A stretch of 64,000 nucleotides of DNA from CAADGN01 sp035443945 (lineage in GTDB: Bacteria > Planctomycetota > Phycisphaerae > Phycisphaerales > UBA1924): contig DAOMNQ010000008.1 of NCBI GenBank assembly GCA_035443945.1, positions 1-64,000 on the forward strand. The letters are read 5' to 3'. Positions 16,932 through 23,794 of this stretch are shown here, one piece after another. A program made the translations under genes and the position numbers. Below the pieces are notes generated by a model. It ran no database searches. It was not told where the DNA came from and was given only the letters and a program-made list of their open reading frames with translations. How positions within the stretch are numbered: the first letter of the stretch is position 1; the number at the start of each line of letters is the position of its first letter.

Positions 16932-17639
16932 TCAGTGACGCCCACGCGCCCGCGGCCTCGCGCCCGCCGCACGCGACGCGCCCTCGTCCTCGGTCTGCTG
17001 CTCGTCGTACATCCCCCGATAGATCCACACCTTCACGCCGATCACCCCGTAGCCCGTCCGCGCCTCCGCGAACCCGTAGTCCACGTGCGCCTGCAGCGTG
17101 CTCAGCGGGAGCGACCCCAGCCGAACGTCCAACTGGCGGCTCATCTCAGCGCCGCCAAGGCGACCCGAGATCAGGATCTTCACGCCCTTCGCGCCCGCCT
17201 GCATCACGCCCTCGGCCCGCGTCTTCACCACGCGACGGAACGCCGCCCGCTTGGTCAACTGCTCCGCCACGCCCTCGGCGACCAACTGCGCATCAAGGTC
17301 CGGCTGCTTGATCTCGATGATCGAGATCGCCACCTTCCGGCCCGTCATGTACGCAAGTTCCTGCGTGATGCGCTCGACCTCCGCCCCCTTCGGCCCGATC
17401 ACCAGCCCCGGACGCGCCGTCCGGATGATCACCTTCAACTCCTCACGGGTGCGCTCGATGTGGATGTCCGAGACCGCGGCGTTCGGCGGCGTCCGGTTCA
17501 GACGCTTGTCCAGGTGCCGGCGGATCTTCTCGTCCTCCACCAGCAACTCGCCGTACAACGCCTTCGGCGCGTACCACCGCGAACGGTGCGCCTCCGTGAT
17601 CCCGAGCCTCAGTCCGAACGGGTGCGTTTTCTGTCCCAT
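16932..17639 (-). CDS. rpsC: Ribosomal protein uS3
   Basis: 235 residues: MGQKTHPFGLRLGITEAHRS, a KH type 2 domain at about 40-110 (VIGPKGAEVERITQELAYMT region), and the C-terminal IKVWIYRG-type motif written here as VKVWIYRGMYDEQQ. It contributes to the mRNA entry channel. Its ATG overlaps the rplV stop as TGATG, so the two are translationally coupled. Confidence 0.98.
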   Translation of the reverse strand: MGQKTHPFGLRLGITEAHRSRWYAPKALYGELLVEDEKIRRHLDKRLNRTPPNAAVSDIHIERTREELKVIIRTARPGLVIGPKGAEVERITQELAYMTGRKVAISIIEIKQPDLDAQLVAEGVAEQLTKRAAFRRVVKTRAEGVMQAGAKGVKILISGRLGGAEMSRQLDVRLGSLPLSTLQAHVDYGFAEARTGYGVIGVKVWIYRGMYDEQQTEDEGASRAAGARPRARGRH

Positions 17640-18184
17640 CAGCCGCGCTCCTCCACGCCGATCGTGATGTGGCTCGTCTGCTTGATGATCTGGTGCGCCC
17701 GTCCACGATCCTTCGGGCGGAAACGCTTGATCTGCGACCCCTCATCCACGCGGCTCTCGGCGACGATCAGGTTCCCCACGTCCGCCTCCGCCGCCTCCGC
17801 GTCCGCCACCGCCGCCGACAACGCCTTGCGAATATTCGTCGCCGCACGCTTCGGGCTGAACGCGAGCACGTTCAAAGCGTCCTCGACCGTGCGCCCCCGG
17901 ACCATGTCCGCCACCAGCCGGGCCTTGCGCGTGCTCCCGCGGCTGTAACGCACGCTGCTCGTGAACCGCACCAGGTCGCGCGCCTGACACCCCAGCGCCT
18001 CGGCCAGCCTCGCCACGTCCGCCGCCTTGCAGCGGGGATGGTCGCGACCGCCCATCCAGTTCCGCACCGCCGACGCGGCCCGGTCGCCCTTCAGGCCCGT
18101 CCGCTCGACCGCGTGCGCCAACTCGTCGGCCGTCACGCCGCTCTGCTCCGCCAGCAGTCTCAGTTTGTCGCCTCGAATCCTCAC
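17639..18184 (-). CDS. rplV: Ribosomal protein uL22 with N-terminal helix-turn-helix-like extension
   Basis: 181 residues against the usual ~110. The C-terminal part (from about residue 73: SSVRYSRGSTRKARLVADMV, then AESRVDEGSQIKRFRPKDRG) is standard uL22, whose hairpin lines the exit tunnel. The first ~72 residues look like an XRE-type helix-turn-helix: LRLLAEQSGVTADELAHAVE, a recognition-helix-like AASAVRNWMGGRDHPRC, then VARLAEALGCQARDL. The GTG start at 18184 has AAGGGA a few bases upstream. A later in-frame GTG (near residue 72) has no ribosome site, and using it would leave a ~245-base non-coding gap after rpsS inside a dense operon. The extension's role is unknown; rRNA binding or autoregulation is speculation. 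Confidence 0.9.
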   Translation of the reverse strand: MRIRGDKLRLLAEQSGVTADELAHAVERTGLKGDRAASAVRNWMGGRDHPRCKAADVARLAEALGCQARDLVRFTSSVRYSRGSTRKARLVADMVRGRTVEDALNVLAFSPKRAATNIRKALSAAVADAEAAEADVGNLIVAESRVDEGSQIKRFRPKDRGRAHQIIKQTSHITIGVEERG

Positions 18185-18213
18185 GGCACGGTCCCTTCGC
18201 TGCTTCGCCCGCC

Positions 18214-18504
18214 TCAGGCGGACTCGCCCGCCTTGATGCCTTCCTTCTTGTTCGTGTGCCCGCGGAACGTGCGGGTCGCGCTGAACTCGCCCAACTTGTG
18301 CCCCACCATGTCCTCGGTCACGAACACGTCGATGAACACACGCCCGTTGTGAACCTTGAACGTGTGCCCCACGAACTCCGGCACGATCGTGCACCGACGC
18401 GACCAGGTCTTCACCGGCTCACGCTTGTTCTGCTGGTTCAGACGCTCCACCTTCCGGTAGAGCTTCTCCACGACGTACGGGCCTTTCTTCAGACTGCGTC
18501 CCAT
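18214..18504 (-). CDS. rpsS: Ribosomal protein uS19
   Basis: 96 residues; MGRSLKKGPYVVEKLYRKVE and GHKLGEFSATRTFRGHTNKK are diagnostic. It sits in the small-subunit head with uS13. Normal length and position between rplB and rplV. Confidence 0.98.
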   Translation of the reverse strand: MGRSLKKGPYVVEKLYRKVERLNQQNKREPVKTWSRRCTIVPEFVGHTFKVHNGRVFIDVFVTEDMVGHKLGEFSATRTFRGHTNKKEGIKAGESA

Positions 18505-18521
18505 GTGCCTCGTCCCTCAGA

Positions 18522-19379
18522 TCACTTCAACTGCCCGTAGCGACGGCTGTACCGACGACGGATGATCAACTTCTCGCTGTGCTGCTTGCGGTTGCGGGTG
18601 CTGCCGCCCTTGGCCGGCACGCCCGTCGGCCCGCACGGAGCCCGGTTGCTCTTCGAGCGGCCCTCGCCCCCGCCCAGCGGGTGGGCGTGGTGGCTCTTGG
18701 CCACGCCGCGCGTGATCGGCCGCCGACCCAACTTGCGCGTCAGCCCCGCCTTGCCCAGGCGCCGGTTCTGATGGTCCGTGTTGCCGACCGCGCCGATCGT
18801 CGCCCGGCAATCCGCGGGGACGCGCCGGATCTCGCCGCTCGGCAGCACCAGCGTCGCGAACCCGCCCTCGCGGTTGCTCAGCCGCGCGCTCGCCCCGGCG
18901 GAGCGGCACATCTGACCGCCCTTGCCCGGCGTGATCTCCACGCAGTGAACCTCCAGGCCCGTCGGAATGTACCGCAACGGCATCGCGTTCCCGACCTCCG
19001 GCTCCACCGGACCCGTGCTCGAACACACCACCGTCCGACCCACCTTCAGCCCGGCCGGCGCGGGGATGTACCGCTTCACCCCGTCCGCGTACTCGATCAA
19101 CGCGATGTGACACGAGCGGTTCGGGTCGTACTCCACTCCCACGACCTTCCCCTCGATCCCGTCGCGGTCCTTGCGTCGGAAGTCGATGAGGCGGTACATC
19201 CGCTTCACCCCGCCCCCACGCCCGCGCGACGTGATCACGCCGTGGTGGTTCCGTCCGCCCTTCTTGGCGAGAGGGCGCACCAGCGACTTCTCGGGCCGCT
19301 TCTTCGTCACCTCGGCATTGGTGTTGACCGAAGCGTTGCGGCGTCCCGCGCTCGTCGGTTTGTATGTGCGGATCGGCAT
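18522..19379 (-). CDS. rplB: Ribosomal protein uL2
   Basis: 285 residues. MPIRTYKPTSAGRRNASVNT, the RNA-binding core (LEVHCVEITPGKGGQMCRSA) and GVAKSHHAHPLGGGEGRSKS around the conserved His are diagnostic. uL2 is central to peptidyl-transferase assembly. The ATG at 19379 has GAGGTGA 8 bases upstream. The stop is 17 bases before rpsS. Confidence 0.98.
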   Translation of the reverse strand: MPIRTYKPTSAGRRNASVNTNAEVTKKRPEKSLVRPLAKKGGRNHHGVITSRGRGGGVKRMYRLIDFRRKDRDGIEGKVVGVEYDPNRSCHIALIEYADGVKRYIPAPAGLKVGRTVVCSSTGPVEPEVGNAMPLRYIPTGLEVHCVEITPGKGGQMCRSAGASARLSNREGGFATLVLPSGEIRRVPADCRATIGAVGNTDHQNRRLGKAGLTRKLGRRPITRGVAKSHHAHPLGGGEGRSKSNRAPCGPTGVPAKGGSTRNRKQHSEKLIIRRRYSRRYGQLK

Positions 19380-19390
19380 CGTCAATCACC

Positions 19391-19669
19391 TCAGAACAAC
19401 TCGATCGACTGGCCCTCGGCCAGACGAACGCTCGCCTTCTTCACCACCGGCTCCTTGACCCACCCGTACCGCAGGCGGCGACGCCGACCCTTCTGGTTCT
19501 GCGTCCACACCCGCTCGACCTTCACGCCGTACAGCGTCTCCACCGCACGCTTCACGTCCGTCTTCGACGCGCGACGGTCGATCACGAACGCGTAGTGCCC
19601 ACGCTCGTTCATCCCGAGCGTGGACTTCTCGGTCAGCAGCGGCCGCTTGATCACGTCCGCAGGGTTCAT
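19391..19669 (-). CDS. rplW: Ribosomal protein uL23
   Basis: 92 residues; VIKRPLLTEKSTLGMNERGH and DRRASKTDVKRAVETLYGVK are diagnostic. It docks trigger factor and SRP at the exit tunnel. The ATG overlaps the rplD stop as ATGA, and a GGGGAGG site lies inside the end of rplD, so translation is coupled. Confidence 0.97.
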   Translation of the reverse strand: MNPADVIKRPLLTEKSTLGMNERGHYAFVIDRRASKTDVKRAVETLYGVKVERVWTQNQKGRRRRLRYGWVKEPVVKKASVRLAEGQSIELF

Positions 19670-20370
19670 CGCTTCGCCTCCCCGCCCGCCTTCACGCGGC
19701 CCATTGGCTCGACCTTCGCCGACTTGCCCGTCTGGCTGCTCGGACCGCTCAACCACGATTCCAACTCACGCCGCCCGATCACCAGGTACCGATGGTTCAG
19801 CATGTTGAAGCACGTCAACTGGTCCGATCGACAGAGCGTCACCCCGTCGATGTTCCGCGCCGAGAGCGCGGCGTTCCGCTGACCCTCACGGTCGCCCGAC
19901 AGCGCAACCAGCGCACTGCGATCAACCTTCAACGCCCCCAGCAGATCGACAAACGACCTGGTCTTCGGCTCGGCGAAGGCCAGGTCGTCCACCACACGAA
20001 CCTCGTTGTCCACCAGTTTCGCCAGCAGCGCGTTCCGGTTCGCCTTGCGCCGCATCTTCGTCGGCATCGACAGGTGATAATCCTCTCGCGTCCGCCGCTT
20101 GGCGAACGCGTGCCCGCCGCCGCGGAACTGCGGCACCTTCCGGTCGCCGTGCCGCGCCCGGCCCGTCCCCTTCTGCTTGTAGATCTTCTTCGTCGAGCCT
20201 TCGACGTCGTGGCGGTTCTTCGTCCGCGACGAACCCTGCCGCAGATTGGCGTGGTACATCACGTACGCCTGCTTGATCAGCGCGGCGTTCACCGTCCCGC
20301 CCAGGGACTGCTCGTCGATGCTGAGCGTTGCGATCTCGTCGCCCTTCGTGTTGTAGACGGGGACATCCAT
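19666..20370 (-). CDS. rplD: Ribosomal protein uL4
   Basis: 234 residues. KQKGTGRARHGDRKVPQFRG marks the extended loop in the exit tunnel. In E. coli uL4 represses the S10 operon by binding its leader. The ATG at 20370 has GAGGTAA upstream. About 25 basic residues follow the normal C-terminus (SSQTGKSAKVEPMGRVKAGG). Upstream, 260 bases with no gene separate it from rplC, unusually long for this operon. Confidence 0.97.
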   Translation of the reverse strand: MDVPVYNTKGDEIATLSIDEQSLGGTVNAALIKQAYVMYHANLRQGSSRTKNRHDVEGSTKKIYKQKGTGRARHGDRKVPQFRGGGHAFAKRRTREDYHLSMPTKMRRKANRNALLAKLVDNEVRVVDDLAFAEPKTRSFVDLLGALKVDRSALVALSGDREGQRNAALSARNIDGVTLCRSDQLTCFNMLNHRYLVIGRRELESWLSGPSSQTGKSAKVEPMGRVKAGGEAKR

Positions 20371-20630
20371 GCGTCTTACCTCGCCCTGCGCCTTGCCCCG
20401 GGCCTCGCCCGGCTCGTCTATCCGCCCTCCCCTGTCGCCCTCGCGGGCCATCGGGCCACCCCGATGGGGGCCGGGTCGGCTTCGACTCGGCTGCCTTTCC
20501 GCGGCCCGCCACGCGACGGGCCGCTCACGTCTCCTGTTGCCGCCCGGCGGTTTCGTCGGCCTTCGCCTCCGACCCTCCGAGCCTCCCGGGCGAGTCGCTC
20601 TCGCCCGCGGAAGTCACCTGCTTCACGCCG
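20371..20630. other. Gene-free gap inside the S10 operon (rplC-rplD)
   Basis: 260 bases between the rplC stop and the rplD start. Neither strand has a frame that I can support as a gene, and I see no T-tailed terminator or convincing promoter. The sequence is C-rich on the top strand and has several GC-rich blocks that could pair. Confidence 0.6.
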
Positions 20631-21314
20631 CTACTTCGCGGCCGCCTTCTTCGCCTTGCTCTTGTTCAACCGGATCGCCGGCCGAACCTCCACCACCGAA
20701 CCATAAGGACCGGGGACCGGCCCCTTCACGAGCAGCAGACCTTTCTCCGCGTCGATCCGCACCACGTCGAGGCTCCGTGCCGTCACGCGCTCCGCCCCGA
20801 GGTGCCCGGACATGCGCTTGCCCTTCTTCAGTTTGCCGCTGAAGCCGCGGTTCGTCGCCAGGCCGCCGATCGAGCCTGGCGCCCGGTGCTTGCGCTCCGT
20901 GCCGTGGGTTGCCGTGAACCCCTTGAAGTTGTGGCGCTTCATCGTGCCGGCGAAGCCCTTGCCCTTGCTCACGCCGATCACGTCCACATACGCCACGCCC
21001 TCGAAGCGATCCACGCCGAGCGTCTGGCCCGTCTCGAATGCCGACGCCTCGTCCGCGCCGAGGCGAGACTCGATATGCACCCGCTTGGGCGTCGTTCCCG
21101 CCTTCGCATCGTGCGCGATCATCGCCATCGTCGAGCGGCGCGGCTTGATCTCCCCGTACCCGACCTGCACCGCCGCGTATCCATCGCGGTCGTCCGTGCG
21201 GACCTGCGTCACCACGCACGGCCCGACCTCGATGACGGTCACGGGCACGCTGACGTTCGCGTCGTTGTAGACGCGCGTCATGCCGATCTTTTTGCCCAGC
21301 AGTGTCAGGCCCAT
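20631..21314 (-). CDS. rplC: Ribosomal protein uL3
   Basis: 227 residues; LTLLGKKIGMTRVYNDANVS at the N-terminus and KGFAGTMKRHNFKGFTATHG in the central extension, which reaches the peptidyl-transferase centre. Gln or His at the methylated position cannot be judged from here. The C-terminus is basic (LNKSKAKKAAAK). It lies 101 bases after rpsJ. Confidence 0.98.
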   Translation of the reverse strand: MGLTLLGKKIGMTRVYNDANVSVPVTVIEVGPCVVTQVRTDDRDGYAAVQVGYGEIKPRRSTMAMIAHDAKAGTTPKRVHIESRLGADEASAFETGQTLGVDRFEGVAYVDVIGVSKGKGFAGTMKRHNFKGFTATHGTERKHRAPGSIGGLATNRGFSGKLKKGKRMSGHLGAERVTARSLDVVRIDAEKGLLLVKGPVPGPYGSVVEVRPAIRLNKSKAKKAAAK

Positions 21315-21415
21315 CGTCCGTCGTCCTTCGCTGCTTCGTGCCTCTCCGGGCAGAGGAAGCCTTCATTCAAACTCTCCGGGCCGACCCTCTCGCCTGAGGA
21401 CCGGCCCGGAACACG

Positions 21416-21724
21416 TCACGCCTTGATTTTCACGAACACGCCCGCGGGGACGACGAGTCGGTTGAGCGCCTCGACCGTCCGCGCGTTCGGCTCGATGATG
21501 TCGATGATCCTTTTGTGCGTGCGGATCTCGTACTGCTCGCGGCTCTTCTTGTCGATGAACGGCGAGCGCAGCACCGTATACCGCTCGATCCGCGTCGGCA
21601 GCGGGATCGGACCCGCGACCTTCGCGTTCGTGCGCTTCGCGTGCTCCACGATCTCGCGCGCCGAAGCGTCCAGCGCGATGTGGTCGTACGCCTCCATCCG
21701 AATTCGGATCTTCCCGCCCGTCAT
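21416..21724 (-). CDS. rpsJ: Ribosomal protein uS10
   Basis: 102 residues; GGKIRIRMEAYDHIALDASA, then KVAGPIPLPTRIERYTVLRS and a C-terminal FVKIKA. It also acts as NusE in transcription antitermination. The ATG at 21724 matches the family's start; the ribosome site (GGGG) is weak. It is the first gene of the superoperon; no tuf gene lies upstream. Confidence 0.97.
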   Translation of the reverse strand: MTGGKIRIRMEAYDHIALDASAREIVEHAKRTNAKVAGPIPLPTRIERYTVLRSPFIDKKSREQYEIRTHKRIIDIIEPNARTVEALNRLVVPAGVFVKIKA

Positions 21725-22150
21725 CGTGCGCCCCGCATCGCCGACGCCACACGCCGGCCCAATCACTCCGTGCCCGCACGCTCGTTCGTGCGACACACAC
21801 CGCACGCCGATCGGTACGCCCGACCGACGATCCACACCGACGCGCCCGGACCACCGGACGCGACTCGGTTCACTCCCCGAACTCTGGCGGCCGTTCCCGC
21901 CGGACCGGCCAGTTCGTGAACCGCGACAGGTTCCACCTGTGCGCGCGCTGGGCCTCCTCGCGGAGACAAGCCCCGTAGGGTACGGCCCCAGCGGCGGTTG
22001 TCAACGCCACCCCGACCGCCGACCCCCCATTTTTCCATCCCCTCGCCACCCCGCTACGCTGCCAAGGGCCGATCCTCGCCCCCGCCAAAGCACGTGCCCG
22101 TAGCCGGTCGATGATGCCTCTGACCGCGTCCGAAACTCGGAGGTTCAGAC
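21725..22150. other. Divergent intergenic region: S10 operon leader and promoter
   Basis: 426 bases between rpsJ (leftward) and the secreted-protein gene at 22151 (rightward). It contains the best promoter match in the window (21977-22004, minus strand), leaving a transcript leader of about 245 bases before rpsJ. No supported gene lies inside. The right end carries GGAGG 6 bases before the ATG at 22151. Confidence 0.6.
21977..22004 (-). promoter_or_regulatory. Candidate sigma-70-type promoter of the S10 operon
   Basis: On the minus strand TTGACA (22004-21999, a perfect -35) is followed after 16 bases by TACCCT (21982-21977), which keeps the T-A---T of the -10 consensus. It points toward rpsJ. 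Placement before the operon's first gene supports the call; no transcript evidence is available. Confidence 0.55.
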
Positions 22151-23617
22151 ATGCGCCACAACGCCAGCCACACCGCGACCCGCCCCGCCTGTCTCACCAT
22201 CGCGGCGACGCTCATCTTCTTCACGACTCTCACCGCAGCCCAAACACAACCCAATCAAGCCGCGCGCCCCGTCTCCGTCGAGTTCGACGAAGCGCCCTTC
22301 CGCCGCGACTCGATCGGCCTCGAAATGTACCTGCCGGTCGGCGCGGAAGCCGCCTCCAACGAGATCGGAGGCATGACCAATGTCCGCATCAACCTCCCCG
22401 ACATGATCGGCCTCATCAATGTTCAGACCGCCCGCGCCGAACCCGACCAGACCGTCAACTCCGTCGGCGACGAGATCATCCGCAAACGCGAGGAGTCCGT
22501 TTCCAGCGTCGTCCGCACCCCGGGCGACAACCGCACCACCCGGACACAGGCCGTCACCTTCGACCGCGCCTCCAACATGGTTCTCGACGGCAAGCCCGTC
22601 GATCGCTTCTACATCTCAACCCCGGCCTACTCCGGCCCCGCAATCGTCTACGGCTACACCATCTTCCTGCCGACCTCCGAGCGGATCGTCACCTTCGAAC
22701 TCATCACGACAGAGCCGAACCTGCCCATCGCCCGTGCCCTCTACGAGGCAACCATGGCCCGCGTCGCCTTCACCGATCCCGCCGATATCGCACTCCGCAG
22801 GGGCACGGGGCTGAGCCTCGGCGCGGCCGTCGTCTCGCAACTCACCCCTTCCGATTTCGCCTCCGTCGTCGCTCCCACCGGCCCGAACTGGGAGTGGCAT
22901 CGCCTCCACATCCCCGCGCGAACGGGAGCGGACGCCGACTCGACGGAACTCGGCTACCGCCGGGTTGCCGCCTACAAGGGATCACGCGGCGAACTCGGCT
23001 CAGCCGCCGGCGCTCGCGCCACCGACGCCGCCGGCCGGCAGGACGGCTATGTCGTCCGCGTCGAGAGCCGCACGCTCACGCCGGAGGGCACGATCGACAG
23101 CGCGGGCGCGTTCTTCATGACCCCCGACGGTCAGGAGGAATCCTGGACGATCCGCATGGCGATCCGAAACCAAGGTGCCAAGCCCGCGGTCTGGACCGAG
23201 ACCGGCGCCCGCAGCGGCCGAAGCATGACCATCATCACCTCGGGCGCGGGTACCGCTCCGACCGAGACCCGGCCCGTCATCGAAGGCGAGGGCTACGTCA
23301 GCCGTGCCCTCGCCTTCCTGCTCCCCGAACTCCTGGTTCGCAAGGGTGTCCCCGGCGATTACCGCTTCTACGCCTACAACTCGCGCGCCGGCAAGATCAC
23401 CCTCCGCGCAGACACGCTGGAACAGCCCGCCGACCGTCCGAATGTCTGGAGGCTGACCACACGGCTCAGCGAAGACGAGGCCCCGCAGTTCTCGCTCTTC
23501 GCCCAAAGCGGCGACCTCATTCACACGGATCTCCCCAACGACGCGGGCGTCTGGGAGCCGATCGACCTCGACCGCCTCGTCCGCCTTTGGAAATCCAAGA
23601 ACCTGCCTATGGACTGA
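22151..23617 (+). CDS. Secreted protein of unknown function
   Basis: 488 residues with a probable Sec signal peptide (about residues 1-30, hydrophobic LTIAATLIFFTTLTAA ending AQ). The mature protein begins with VSVEFDEAPFRRDSIGLEMY and is mostly beta-rich. A middle stretch (FYISTPAYSGPAIVYGYTIF, then ERIVTFELITTEPNLPIARA) and a C-terminal stretch (VPGDYRFYAYNSRAGKITLR) are the most structured. No catalytic motif or family is recognised. GGAGG lies 6 bases before the ATG. It stands alone, 177 bases before the M28 peptidase. Confidence 0.85.
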   Translation: MRHNASHTATRPACLTIAATLIFFTTLTAAQTQPNQAARPVSVEFDEAPFRRDSIGLEMYLPVGAEAASNEIGGMTNVRINLPDMIGLINVQTARAEPDQTVNSVGDEIIRKREESVSSVVRTPGDNRTTRTQAVTFDRASNMVLDGKPVDRFYISTPAYSGPAIVYGYTIFLPTSERIVTFELITTEPNLPIARALYEATMARVAFTDPADIALRRGTGLSLGAAVVSQLTPSDFASVVAPTGPNWEWHRLHIPARTGADADSTELGYRRVAAYKGSRGELGSAAGARATDAAGRQDGYVVRVESRTLTPEGTIDSAGAFFMTPDGQEESWTIRMAIRNQGAKPAVWTETGARSGRSMTIITSGAGTAPTETRPVIEGEGYVSRALAFLLPELLVRKGVPGDYRFYAYNSRAGKITLRADTLEQPADRPNVWRLTTRLSEDEAPQFSLFAQSGDLIHTDLPNDAGVWEPIDLDRLVRLWKSKNLPMD

Positions 23618-23747
23618 CTCAATCCCCCGGGGCGGCACCTTGCAGGCCACCCCCACCACTTCGTCCACACATCCACCTCGGCAAGTGGATTCCCTCGCCT
23701 GCTGAAGACCGGGCCGACGCTCACCACAGAAGTCGCGCGGACCACGA

Positions 23748-23772
23748 TCGATTGCGATATCCTCGCAATCGA
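23748..23772. promoter_or_regulatory. Perfect inverted repeat before the M28 peptidase gene
   Basis: TCGATTGCGA and TCGCAATCGA form a perfect 10-bp inverted repeat around the 5-base spacer TATCC, ending 22 bases before the ATG at 23795. It has no T tract and does not end a gene, so it looks more like an operator or a leader hairpin than a terminator. Confidence 0.45.
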
Positions 23773-23794
23773 GCCCAGCCCCCGGAGTCTCCAC

